From Microbulbifer litoralis (GTDB taxonomy: Bacteria; Pseudomonadota; Gammaproteobacteria; Pseudomonadales; Cellvibrionaceae), in contig NZ_JALKCV010000014.1 of assembly GCF_023634065.1 (NCBI RefSeq), positions 62,001 to 126,000 on the forward strand: DNA of 64,000 nucleotides. The letters are read 5' to 3'. Shown here one piece after another: positions 53,547 through 61,633 of the stretch. The position numbers and the translations under genes were made by a program. Each line of letters begins with the position of its first letter. The first letter of the stretch is position 1. The notes below the pieces were generated by a model. That model saw only the letters and a list, made by a program, of their open reading frames with translations, was not told the DNA's origin and made no database searches.

Positions 53547-54728
53547 ATGAAAGAGGCAGTGATTGTTTCCACGGCACGCACGCCGATCGGCAAGGCCTAT
53601 CGCGGTGCCTTCAACAACCTCGAGGGGCCCAGCCTGGCTGCGCACGCGGTGCGCGCGGCGGTGAAGCGCGCGGGCGTCGAGGCGGCGGAGGTCGACGACT
53701 GCATTTTCGGCGTCGCCATGCAACAGGGGACCACCGGACTTAACGTTGCCCGGCAGATCGCGCTGCGCTCCGGCCTGCCGGCCAGTGTTGCCGGTATGAC
53801 CATCGACCGCCAGTGTTCCTCCGGCCTGATGGCGGTGGCCACCGCGGCCAGGCAGATAGTACAGGACGGCAGTCCGCTGGCGGTGGCCGGTGGGCTGGAA
53901 CATATCTCGCTGGTGCAGAACGAACATATGAACAGCTATCGGGCCACCGATCCGGCGCTGCTGGAAATGTCCGGCGATATCTATATGCCGATGATCGATA
54001 CCGCCGAAGTGGTAGCGAAACGCTACGGTATCGAGCGCGAGCGCCAGGACGAATACGCGCTGCAGTCCCAGATGCGTACCGCTGCGGCCCAGGAGGCGGG
54101 AATCTTCCGGGATGAGATAGTGCCGGTGACCTGCACCAAGGCGGAAATGGATCGCGAGACGAAGGAGATCTCCTACCGCGAGGTTACCCTGGAAAAAGAC
54201 GAGGGCAACCGCCCGCAGACCACCCTGGAGGGACTGCAGAGCCTGAACCCGGTGCGCGACAACGGCGTGATTACCGCCGGCAATGCCTCCCAGCTCTCCG
54301 ACGGCGCCGCCGCGCTGGTGCTGATGGACAGTGAACTGGCGCAGAAGCGCAATCTGGAGCCGCTGGGTATCTACCGCGGCTTGGCCGTGGCCGGCTGCGA
54401 ACCGGACGAGATGGGTATCGGTCCGGTCTACGCGATCCCGAAACTGCTGCAGCGCACCGGCCTGTCGATGGACGATATCGGCCTGTGGGAATTGAATGAG
54501 GCCTTTGCGGTGCAGGTGCTCTACTGCCGCGACAGGCTGGGTATCGACAACGACAGGCTGAATGTCAACGGTGGCGCCATCTCCATCGGCCATCCCTACG
54601 GTATGAGCGGTGCACGGATGGTCGGCCACGCGTTGCTGGAGGGCAAACGCCGCGGCGTCAAATATGTCGTCGTGACCATGTGTGTCGGCGGCGGTATGGG
54701 GGCGGCGGGATTATTCGAAGTCGCCTGA
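53547..54728 (+). CDS. Acetyl-CoA acyltransferase (thiolase)
   Basis: A 393-aa thiolase II-like enzyme cleaving 3-ketoacyl-CoA. The acyl-accepting Cys is C90 ([11 protein letters not shown]), the His is in [14 protein letters not shown] and the C-terminal Cys in [12 protein letters not shown]. It follows the SDR by 10 bp, completing a hydratase-dehydrogenase-thiolase set. Confidence 0.95.
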   Translation: MKEAVIVSTARTPIGKAYRGAFNNLEGPSLAAHAVRAAVKRAGVEAAEVDDCIFGVAMQQGTTGLNVARQIALRSGLPASVAGMTIDRQCSSGLMAVATAARQIVQDGSPLAVAGGLEHISLVQNEHMNSYRATDPALLEMSGDIYMPMIDTAEVVAKRYGIERERQDEYALQSQMRTAAAQEAGIFRDEIVPVTCTKAEMDRETKEISYREVTLEKDEGNRPQTTLEGLQSLNPVRDNGVITAGNASQLSDGAAALVLMDSELAQKRNLEPLGIYRGLAVAGCEPDEMGIGPVYAIPKLLQRTGLSMDDIGLWELNEAFAVQVLYCRDRLGIDNDRLNVNGGAISIGHPYGMSGARMVGHALLEGKRRGVKYVVVTMCVGGGMGAAGLFEVA

Positions 54729-54787
54729 CGTGGTGCTGCCGGAACCTTTGTTCTGGAGCGAGAAAAATTTCTGAACGGGAGTGAAAA

Positions 54788-55765
54788 ATGCGCGCACTGG
54801 TTTGCGAGGAATACGGACCCGCGGAATCACTGAAAATCACCGAGCGGGCGCTGCCGGAACTGAAGCCCGGGGAAGTGCGGATCGATGTCCGCGCGGCCGG
54901 GATCAATTTCCCCGACTCCCTGATCATTGCCGGAAAATACCAGGTCAAACCGCCGCTGCCGTTTGTGCCCGGCGGTGAATGTGCCGGTGTGATCAGTGCC
55001 GTTGGTGCCGATGTAAAGGGTTTCAAGGTGGGCGACCGGGTGATCGCCATGCCCGGCCTCGCGGCGTTTGCCGAGCAGGTGCACGTCGACCAGAAACTGT
55101 TGGTGCCGATGCCGGAGAAACTCAGTTTTGAACAGGCCGCGGGTTTCTGCATCACCTATGCCACTTCCTATTACGCACTCAAGCAGCGCGCGGCACTGCG
55201 CGAAGGGGAGACCCTGGTTGTGTTGGGGGCCGCCGGCGGTGTCGGTGTGACCGCCATCCAGCTCGGCAAGGCGTTGGGGGCACGGGTGATCGCCTGTGCC
55301 TCCACCGCGGAGAAACTCGAGTTCTGTCGCGAAGTGGGCGCAGACGAACTGATCAACTACACGCAAGAAGACCTGAAGGAGCGGATCAGGGAACTGACCG
55401 GCGGCCGGGGCGCGGATGTGATCTACGATCCGGTCGGTGGCGATTTTACCGAGACCGCCTATCGCTCGATCGCCTGGTGCGGGCGCTATCTGGTAATCGG
55501 TTTCGCGTCCGGGGATATTCCCAAGCTGCCCATGAACCTGCCGCTACTGAAAGCGGGGGATATCATGGGAATCTTCTGGGGCAGCTGGGCACAGCGCGAT
55601 CCGAAGGCCAACCTGCAGAACTTCGCCGAACTGCTGCAGATGGTGGAGGAGGGCAACCTGAATCCCCTTACCACCGAAGTCTACCCGTTCGAGGAGTTTA
55701 TACAGGCGTTTGCCGCCATTACCGGGCGCCGGGCGAGGGGCAAGGTGATTCTGTCGTTGCGATAA
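54788..55765 (+). CDS. NADPH:quinone oxidoreductase/zinc-free alcohol dehydrogenase family
   Basis: A 325-aa MDR-family enzyme. The N-terminal GroES-like fold (LPFVPGGECAGVISAVG) is followed by a Rossmann domain with LGAAGGVGVTAIQLGKALGA. No zinc-ligand set is seen, so it is of the quinone-oxidoreductase/enoyl-reductase type. The ATG has GGGAG upstream. The 60-bp gap to thiolase is the largest after the start of the operon, so it may also be separately expressed. Confidence 0.9.
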   Translation: MRALVCEEYGPAESLKITERALPELKPGEVRIDVRAAGINFPDSLIIAGKYQVKPPLPFVPGGECAGVISAVGADVKGFKVGDRVIAMPGLAAFAEQVHVDQKLLVPMPEKLSFEQAAGFCITYATSYYALKQRAALREGETLVVLGAAGGVGVTAIQLGKALGARVIACASTAEKLEFCREVGADELINYTQEDLKERIRELTGGRGADVIYDPVGGDFTETAYRSIAWCGRYLVIGFASGDIPKLPMNLPLLKAGDIMGIFWGSWAQRDPKANLQNFAELLQMVEEGNLNPLTTEVYPFEEFIQAFAAITGRRARGKVILSLR

Positions 55766-55830
55766 CGCGTGGGGAGGGTGCTATTGCCGGGTTAATAATA
55801 CTCAAATTTCAGAATTCCGGCTTGAGAGAC

Positions 55831-55919
55831 GTAGCCTGGATGAAGCGCAGCGAAATCCGGGACAGGGTGCGGCCCGGCCAATCCCGGATTCCGGTGCTGC
55901 GCGCGTCCACCCAGGCTAC
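55831..55919. repeat. REP-like inverted pair, family C
   Basis: Left arm (55831-55862, GTAGCCTGGATGAAGCGC) and right arm (55882-55919, GCGCGTCCACCCAGGCTAC) fold back on one another after the quinone oxidoreductase gene. It is related to the unit at 36557-36587. Confidence 0.75.
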
Positions 55920-55967
55920 GCCCCGCCAATTACCGTGAATTGCGAAACTTGAGTCAATACCGGGAAA

Positions 55968-56420
55968 TTAATGGGTGGGCAGGATCCGGCAGTGGTCCCG
56001 GGCCTCGTTCTCCAGGTCCCGGGGCAGTTTTTCACTGGTGCTGCCGCGTTGCTGGCGCCGCCAGTGTTGGCACAGGCTGCGGTAGTTGCCGGCCTTCACT
56101 TCACTGCGCAGGGCAAACCAGGGATCGGCTGCGGCCAGTGGCTCCCTGCCCGGTTGTTGCCAGTTCATCAGGGGGCTGGCCTGGGCGCTGTCGGCGGGGC
56201 GCTGGCTGGGGGTCAGTGCACCCAGGTATTGGGCCGGGTGAATCAACAGCACTATGACGGCAAGCGCCGCGCAGCTGCTGGCGACGCCCGACAGCACTCG
56301 GTTGCTTTCACGCCTGACCGGTTTGAACTGGCGGGCGCGCAGCAGGATCTTTTCATCCAGTGCGCCGGGCGAAGTGATCTCTGCGGCTGCATCCCGGTAC
56401 CGGTGTTCCCAAACACTCAT
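55968..56420 (-). CDS. Single-pass membrane protein, putative anti-sigma factor
   Basis: A 150-aa protein. The ATG at 56420 overlaps the sigma stop (ATGA) with AGAGG upstream. A cytosolic N-terminus (1-39) is followed by one membrane helix (about 43-60, ASSCAALAVIVLLIH) and a mainly polar periplasmic C-terminus with basic segments. It lacks the zinc HxxxCxxC motif of classical ZAS anti-sigma factors. The position after a sigma gene is the reason for the call; function is inferred. Confidence 0.6.
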   Translation of the reverse strand: MSVWEHRYRDAAAEITSPGALDEKILLRARQFKPVRRESNRVLSGVASSCAALAVIVLLIHPAQYLGALTPSQRPADSAQASPLMNWQQPGREPLAAADPWFALRSEVKAGNYRSLCQHWRRQQRGSTSEKLPRDLENEARDHCRILPTH

Positions 56421-56944
56421 ACACACACCTCTTCAATACGCCAGGGTTGCCTTTTCGGCCCGTGTAAAATTTCGTCCAGCCGTTCGCGGCCCCGCTGGTA
56501 GTGCTCGCGGCAGCGCTTGAGTGACAGCCTTTCGATATCCGCGACTGTTGCCAGGGGCATTTGGCACTCGAGGTGCAGCAACAGGATATTGCGCTCGATG
56601 CGTGGCAACTGTTGCAGGCCGTTCAGGAGGGGATTGTCCGGGGTGGGGTCGCCCGGTTGTATTTCCGGGTCGCTGCCGGCGTAATTGCGCAGCAGCCGGT
56701 CGGCGCGGATAAATAACCAGGTGCGCAGCAGGCGTCCACAGAGTTCCGGCGGCCGCTCGAGCAGATTGCGCCAGAGCTCCTCCAGCACCGCGCCGGCTCC
56801 GGCAAAATTCATCTGGGTGCAATAGCGGTACAGGGTATCTTTATAGCGTGCGTACAGCTGGCGGAATGCAGCGAGGTTGCGCGTCGCGTGGTAATACTCC
56901 AGCAGCGCCTCGTCGTCCAGGTGCTGAAAATCTTTGCGGAACAA
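56417..56944 (-). CDS. ECF-type RNA polymerase sigma factor
   Basis: A 175-aa protein from the TTG at 56944, which has GGAGG 8 nt upstream; longer in-frame extensions have no such signal. Region 2 is recognisable (LLEYYHATRNLAAFRQLYARYKDTLYRYC in parts) and region 4 in the second half (LPRIERNILLLHLECQMPLATVADIERLSLKRCREHYQRG in parts). It should direct a stress regulon and be held by the protein encoded just downstream. The preceding DUF6116 gene, 55 bp upstream, may share the transcript. Confidence 0.72.
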   Translation of the reverse strand: MFRKDFQHLDDEALLEYYHATRNLAAFRQLYARYKDTLYRYCTQMNFAGAGAVLEELWRNLLERPPELCGRLLRTWLFIRADRLLRNYAGSDPEIQPGDPTPDNPLLNGLQQLPRIERNILLLHLECQMPLATVADIERLSLKRCREHYQRGRERLDEILHGPKRQPWRIEEVCV

Positions 56945-56999
56945 GCTTCGCGCCTCCGTGCGTGGTTGATCGCTGCTCGTACGGCTTATGATCGAGCGA

Positions 57000-57278
57000 T
57001 TATTTACTGCCCGGTGTGCGGTTTTCCCTAACCTTTTCACCTTTACCGCGGCCCACGTTCTTTTCCGTGGCGGGCTGTGGATGCCGGTCTTTTTTCTGGC
57101 GCCCCAGGTACAGGGCGAGCAGTCCGAGCAGTAGTTCATCCAGGAAAATAATGGGGTCGGGGATGAACAGGTTGACCAGAAAGATTGCGGTAATCCACTT
57201 GAACAATCCCGGGTGCTCCAGTTTCCCGGCGTAGCTGAGAAACCAGCTGACGAGGGCGCTGGGGAGCACTCTTTTCAT
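57000..57278 (-). CDS. Small membrane protein (DUF6116-like)
   Basis: A 92-aa protein; the ATG at 57278 has AAGAGGTG upstream. It begins MKRVLPSALVSWFLSYAG, has two hydrophobic segments (about 29-39 and 46-59, with FIPDPIIFLDELLLGLLALYL at the second) and a charged tail rich in Lys and Arg. Conserved in related bacteria by my recollection of the family, function unknown. It may form an operon with the sigma/anti-sigma pair. Confidence 0.7.
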   Translation of the reverse strand: MKRVLPSALVSWFLSYAGKLEHPGLFKWITAIFLVNLFIPDPIIFLDELLLGLLALYLGRQKKDRHPQPATEKNVGRGKGEKVRENRTPGSK

Positions 57279-57410
57279 TGCGCACCTCTTTGCTGTCGGT
57301 CTGGCTGCTGTCGGTCTGGGGAGTATAGTTGGCCCCACTGCACAGCCCCGGTCGAGGAGTGTGCCGGAACGCCAGATTTGCTGACCGGCAGGTGCCGCGC
57401 AGTGCCGGTG

Positions 57411-58493
57411 TCAGGCCGACAGGCGGCCGCTGGCGGGCAGTGGCAGGGGCAGTTGTTCCGGTCCCAATTCGGCGCGTAAATCCTTGACTTTGACCCCCAC
57501 ACCCAGCAGGCGAATCGGCTCCGGGCGCCGCTTCCAGCACTGTTCCAGCAGGTGCTTGAACTCGGAGATACGGCTCGAGTGACTGGTGCGCTCCTGGGTG
57601 GTAGTGGTGAAATCACTGTATTTCAGCTTCACCGCCACGCCGCTGATCCGGTAGCGGTCGTCGAGTCGCTCCAGGCGTTCCAGCAGGCGCACATAGAGCT
57701 CCGTGAGCTGCTCCTGCCAGGCGTCCAGGCTGTCGAGATCCTCGCTGAAGGTGCGTTCGACGCTGACACTCTTGCGGGATCCGTCGCCGGTGACGGGCCG
57801 CTCGTCGATGCCGCGGCAGAGCTCGTAGAGGCGCTGGCCGAACTTGCCGAAATCGCGTGTCAGCTCGATGCGGGAATAGTTGCGCAGGTCCGCACAGGTG
57901 CGGATGCCGCGGCGTTTCATCTTCTCCGCGGTGACCCGGCCGACGCCGTGAATCCTGCCCACCGGCAGCCGCAGTACGAACTGGTCCACGGCGCCGGGCG
58001 CCACCACGGTGAGACCGTCGGGCTTTTTCCAGTCACTGGCAATCTTGGCCAGGAACTTGTTGGGCGCGACACCGGCGGAGATGGTGATTCCCAGCTCCCC
58101 GTGCACGCGCCGGCGTATCTCTTCGGCGATCAGGGTGGCGCTGCCGCGGCAGTGGCCGCTGTCGCTGACATCGAGAAAGGCCTCGTCCAGGGACAGGGGT
58201 TCTATGGTATCGCTGTACTCCAGGAAGATTTCCCGGATCTGTGCGCTGACCTCCCGATATTTTTTCATGTTGCCGGGTACTACAATCAGATCAGGGCAGA
58301 GTTGCTTTGCCCGGGAGGTGGGCATGGCGGAGCGCACGCCGTAGCTGCGCGCCTCGTAGTTGCAGGTGGAGATCACCCCCCGGCGGTCGCTGGCACCCCC
58401 TACGGCCAGGGGGCGGCCGCGAAGATTGGGGTCGTCGCGCATTTCGACCGAGGCGTAGAAGCAGTCGCAGTCGCAGTGGATGATCTTTCGCAT
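57411..58493 (-). CDS. dinB: DNA polymerase IV (translesion synthesis)
   Basis: A 360-aa Y-family polymerase, SOS-induced. Catalytic residues lie in HCDCDCFYASVEM and SLDEAFLD; helix-hairpin-helix (VGRIHGVGRVTAEKMKRRGI) and little-finger regions follow. The protein is of normal length. No Shine-Dalgarno precedes the ATG, and a -10 TATAAT with a LexA box ends only six bases from the start codon, so the mRNA may be leaderless. Confidence 0.95.
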   Translation of the reverse strand: MRKIIHCDCDCFYASVEMRDDPNLRGRPLAVGGASDRRGVISTCNYEARSYGVRSAMPTSRAKQLCPDLIVVPGNMKKYREVSAQIREIFLEYSDTIEPLSLDEAFLDVSDSGHCRGSATLIAEEIRRRVHGELGITISAGVAPNKFLAKIASDWKKPDGLTVVAPGAVDQFVLRLPVGRIHGVGRVTAEKMKRRGIRTCADLRNYSRIELTRDFGKFGQRLYELCRGIDERPVTGDGSRKSVSVERTFSEDLDSLDAWQEQLTELYVRLLERLERLDDRYRISGVAVKLKYSDFTTTTQERTSHSSRISEFKHLLEQCWKRRPEPIRLLGVGVKVKDLRAELGPEQLPLPLPASGRLSA

Positions 58494-58494
58494 G

Positions 58495-58510
58495 CTGGGA
58501 TTATATACAG
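58495..58510 (-). promoter_or_regulatory. LexA (SOS) box overlapping the dinB promoter
   Basis: On the minus strand the box reads CTGT-N8-CCAG, one base from the consensus CTGT-N8-ACAG, and its interior holds TATAAT. Binding would block the -10. The box ends one base before the ATG. Confidence 0.7.
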
Positions 58511-58570
58511 TATCCGTTTCCGGGGAAAAGCGCTTTGCGGTGTGCCGCAGACACAGCAGGTAGGTGAACT

Positions 58571-59107
58571 ATGGGCCTTATTCCATTGATGGAGATTCCC
58601 GTCGAGGATCGGGTGAGTGTGGTATTCGATGAAATTAGAGATGAACTGGGCGCCATCCCGACCCTGTTCCGCGCCCATGCCCACCACCCGGCGCTGCTGG
58701 AGGCGAACTGGTACAAGTTCAAGGCGCTGATGATCCACGGTTGCCTGTCGGCGCAGCTGAAAGAGGGGATCGGGCTGGTGATTTCCGCCGACAACCACTG
58801 CGACTACGGTATCTACCACCACAGCGTGTCGATGGAGAACCTGGGTGTGGCCCGCGACGATGTGATGCGGATTCGCAACCACCCGGATGACGTGCACTTC
58901 TCGGACAAGGAGCAGGCGCTGTTCAACCTGGCCCGCCACGCCAACCTGGATCCGGACAATCACGGCGAGAAACTGATCATCGCCGCGCGCGAACTCGGTG
59001 CCAGGGACGATGAAATAATCGAGGCGCTGGGCGTGATGGAAATGGTGGTGGGGTTCAATCACTTCGCCAGCGTGCTGGCGCTGGAGCCGCAGCGTGACCG
59101 CACCTGA
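58571..59107 (+). CDS. Carboxymuconolactone decarboxylase/AhpD-like protein with one Cys
   Basis: A 178-aa peroxidase-related protein. The core block ISADNHCDYGIYHHSV resembles the AhpD active-site loop (usual CxxC-x3-H), but the second Cys is Gly (C77, G80); H83 and H84 remain. Thiol peroxidase activity through a CxxC disulfide is therefore unlikely. It shares a divergent promoter region with dinB (77 bp), so SOS co-control is conceivable. Confidence 0.8.
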   Translation: MGLIPLMEIPVEDRVSVVFDEIRDELGAIPTLFRAHAHHPALLEANWYKFKALMIHGCLSAQLKEGIGLVISADNHCDYGIYHHSVSMENLGVARDDVMRIRNHPDDVHFSDKEQALFNLARHANLDPDNHGEKLIIAARELGARDDEIIEALGVMEMVVGFNHFASVLALEPQRDRT

Positions 59108-59214
59108 GCCCCGACGGGGAAGCGGTCGGCACCGCGTCAGGCAGATGCCATCGGGGTTGAGGACGGAAAGCCGGGCGCGTGGCCCGGCTGTAGTCCTGTA
59201 GGGCGGAGTCCCTG

Positions 59215-59382
59215 CTATTTGGGCGGTTTGCGTCGCCCGAAAATAAGGGCCAGTACAAAGAGTACCAGAAAGACGAAGAAGAGCACCTTGGCGATATCGG
59301 TCGCCGCGGTAGCGACGCCACCGAAACCGAAGAAGGCCGCGATCAGTGCAATAACCAGACAGATAATAGCCCAGCGCAACAT
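59215..59382 (-). CDS. YtjA-like small membrane protein (DUF1328)
   Basis: A 55-aa protein starting [16 protein letters not shown], with a glycine/alanine-rich middle ([14 protein letters not shown]) and a second hydrophobic segment ([16 protein letters not shown]), ending RRKPPK. This is the DUF1328/YtjA family, small stress-linked membrane proteins with no known molecular function. A 7-bp hairpin (GCCGGGC / GCCCGGC, 59170-59188) lies 27 nt after the stop and may be its terminator. Confidence 0.88.
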   Translation of the reverse strand: MLRWAIICLVIALIAAFFGFGGVATAATDIAKVLFFVFLVLFVLALIFGRRKPPK

Positions 59383-59551
59383 GGTAAGACTCCCGTATTG
59401 CCACCTGGATAACCCGCCTCACTTCATGCCGGAGATCGGCTCCGGAATCGGTGAGTCGATGGTTCTAATTGGTAGCGTGATTCCGTGCTTTTCACCACTT
59501 TATTGCCCCCGGGAGTAGGAGCGGGTTGCGGCATGGTTGTACCGGCGGCGC

Positions 59552-60289
59552 TCAGTCCGCTGCGGTCTCCGCGGCCAGCAGTTCCGACAGGGTGGCAAAG
59601 TGGTAGCCGCGCGCTTTCAGGCTATCGATCACCTCCGGCAGGGCCTGCAGGACGGTGTCGCGGTAGCCGTGCATCGGGTGCAACAGGATGATGGAACCGG
59701 GGCGCACCCGCTCCAGGATCGGGCCACTGATTTCCTCCGGTGTCATGGGCCCGGCGAAGGTTTCCGGGGCGATATCCCAGGTGACGCTGGTGATGTCCCG
59801 GTCATTCAGGTAGCGGGGCAGGTTGAAGAGTTTCTTGCCGTAGGGCGGGCGGAAATAGATTTCGCCGCTGTAGCCGGCATCGCGGATCAGCCGTTCGGTG
59901 CTCTCCAGCTCCTCCGCCACGGTCTCGTAGTCGAGCATGACCATGCGCGAGTGGGTGTAGGAGTGGTTGCCCAACTGGTGGCCGGCGCGGGCGATCATTG
60001 CCGCCTGCTCCGGGTGTTTCTCCATGGAACGGCCGACCAGGAAAAACGTAGCCTTTACCTGCCGGTCGCCGAGCAGCTGCAGCAGTTTCTCGGTGGCGCC
60101 CGGTTCCGGGCCGTCGTCGAATGTCAGTGCGACCAGTTTCCGGTCTGTGGTGACGCGGGGCACGATGGTGCCGAACAGTTGCCAGCCGGTACTTTTGCTG
60201 ATCTGGAACAGGGTAAAAAAGACGGCCACTGCGGCAAGCACCAGCAGGCCGATCCATTTGACGATGGTTTTGCCTGTAGCACGGTGCAT
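59552..60289 (-). CDS. NodB-family polysaccharide deacetylase, membrane-anchored
   Basis: A 245-aa protein. The ATG at 60289 with AGAAG upstream gives an N-terminal membrane anchor (10-28). The NodB domain is complete: catalytic Asp in TFDDGPEPG (D58/D59), metal ligands H109 and H113 (NHSYTHS), RPPYG, and the C-terminal ILLHP block. It should deacetylate N-acetyl groups of an envelope polysaccharide such as peptidoglycan or chitin-like chains in the periplasm. It is 47 bp after a degenerate paralogue. Confidence 0.9.
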   Translation of the reverse strand: MHRATGKTIVKWIGLLVLAAVAVFFTLFQISKSTGWQLFGTIVPRVTTDRKLVALTFDDGPEPGATEKLLQLLGDRQVKATFFLVGRSMEKHPEQAAMIARAGHQLGNHSYTHSRMVMLDYETVAEELESTERLIRDAGYSGEIYFRPPYGKKLFNLPRYLNDRDITSVTWDIAPETFAGPMTPEEISGPILERVRPGSIILLHPMHGYRDTVLQALPEVIDSLKARGYHFATLSELLAAETAAD

Positions 60290-60336
60290 ATTGTCTTCTT
60301 CTCTTGTTGTTCTCTCTGAGGCGCTGTCCAGCCCGG

Positions 60337-61002
60337 TCAGACGTCCGTGGATTCGGTTTTCCGCTTGCGGCCGGCGACGACTTCCGACAGGGTGGCAAAC
60401 TCGTATCCACGCTTGCGCAACTGCTCGCTGAGCAGGGGCAGGGTTTCCAGTATCTGTTGCCGCTGCCCGGCTATCGGATGCACCAATACTACCGCACCGG
60501 GGAAGGCGTTGTCGGCGATATAGTCCGCAACCTGTTGCGGCGCTTCCGGATCGGCACTGGAGGCCGGCAGCGTGTTCCACAGGGCGAGGGCCGAACCGTC
60601 CTGGCCCGGTTCCCGCTGCCGCGGAATCTGCGCGTAGGCCGGTCGCAGCGCGAGCGGATCGCGATGTCCCAGTTGCCGCAGTATCTTCGCCGCCCCGGCG
60701 ATCTCCCGCAGGACTGTCGGAGGGGCCAGTTCCAGCCGCCCTGTGCAATCGACGCTGGCTGCGGGCGTAGCGGCGGTCCCGATCGCCTCCGGATTTTTTA
60801 CTGTCTCACCGCAGCCGGGGAAGAAAGAGGCTTTCAATTGCAGCCGCTCCAGTTCGTCCAGCAGCTCCCCGGTGGTGCCGGGCAGTTGGCCGTCATCGAA
60901 GGTCAGGGCGATACGGCGGTCCTCGCCGGCAGAGCTTTCCAGGGGCAGGCTGAGGAGGGCGACGGCCATGGTCTGACGCAGGAGTACGCTTAGGGATTTC
61001 AT
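60337..61002 (-). CDS. Degenerate NodB-family deacetylase paralogue
   Basis: A 221-aa exported protein (signal peptide 1-25). It keeps TFDDG (D36/D37) and a C-terminal LVHP block, and its final 20 residues (ERLRKRGYEFATLSEVV-type) match the neighbour, but it has no HxxxH metal motif and no RPPYG. It is thus probably catalytically inactive and may bind glycans or regulate the active enzyme. It is the first gene of a two-gene unit. Confidence 0.78.
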   Translation of the reverse strand: MKSLSVLLRQTMAVALLSLPLESSAGEDRRIALTFDDGQLPGTTGELLDELERLQLKASFFPGCGETVKNPEAIGTAATPAASVDCTGRLELAPPTVLREIAGAAKILRQLGHRDPLALRPAYAQIPRQREPGQDGSALALWNTLPASSADPEAPQQVADYIADNAFPGAVVLVHPIAGQRQQILETLPLLSEQLRKRGYEFATLSEVVAGRKRKTESTDV

Positions 61003-61059
61003 CGGCTAGGTCTTTTGGGGGTAGTTGGGTTCCAGCGGAAACCGGACAGGGTGGCAAAC

Positions 61060-61088
61060 AAAAAAGCCGTCTGCGACAGACGGCTTTT
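61060..61088 (-). terminator. Rho-independent terminator of fdxA
   Basis: A 12-bp stem (AAAAGCCGTCTG / CAGACGGCTTTT) with a 3-nt loop is followed by TT on the minus strand, giving six T in a row. It starts 19 nt after the fdxA stop. Confidence 0.9.
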
Positions 61089-61107
61089 CCGCAAAACAGG
61101 TGGGCGC

Positions 61108-61431
61108 TCAGCGTTCCAGTTGCTCCAGCTTGCCCTTCTTGCCATCCCATTCGTCGGCGTCCGGCAGCGGGTCCTTTTTCTCGGTGATATTGGGCCAGAC
61201 TTCCGACAGTTCGGCATTCAGCTCGATAAACTCCTGCTGGTCCTCGGGCACCTCGTCCTCGGAGTAGATGGCGTTGGCGGGGCACTCGGGCTCACACAGG
61301 GCGCAGTCGATACATTCGTCCGGGTGGATCACCAGGAAGTTGGGGCCTTCGTAGAAGCAGTCCACCGGGCAGACTTCCACACAGTCGGTGTATTTGCACT
61401 TGATGCAGTTTTCCCCAATTACGAATGTCAT
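61108..61431 (-). CDS. fdxA: Seven-iron ferredoxin FdxA
   Basis: A 107-aa ferredoxin with one 3Fe-4S and one 4Fe-4S cluster. By comparison with Azotobacter FdI, C9, C17 and C50 should bind the 3Fe cluster and C21, C40, C43 and C46 the 4Fe cluster ([29 protein letters not shown]). The ATG at 61431 has GAGGGA upstream. It lies beside mutS, as in pseudomonads. The 202-bp gap to mutS holds only GC-rich hairpins and no ORF. Confidence 0.94.
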   Translation of the reverse strand: MTFVIGENCIKCKYTDCVEVCPVDCFYEGPNFLVIHPDECIDCALCEPECPANAIYSEDEVPEDQQEFIELNAELSEVWPNITEKKDPLPDADEWDGKKGKLEQLER

Positions 61432-61633
61432 GCGTGTCCCTCGATAGTACCCAAAATCGTTGAAGCAGCGGATTTTAGCAATAACTGGCGCGAATTGTAG
61501 TGGCTTTTGAGTCCGAATGGTTTTGGACTTATAACCTGGGAGCGCAGGGCGCTTTGGCCACAGGCGCTGGAGGCTCCGGCTCCGCATCTGGCCGCAGGCC
61601 CGTTTTGTAGCCCATCCTGCGCTGGGCAGGGCA

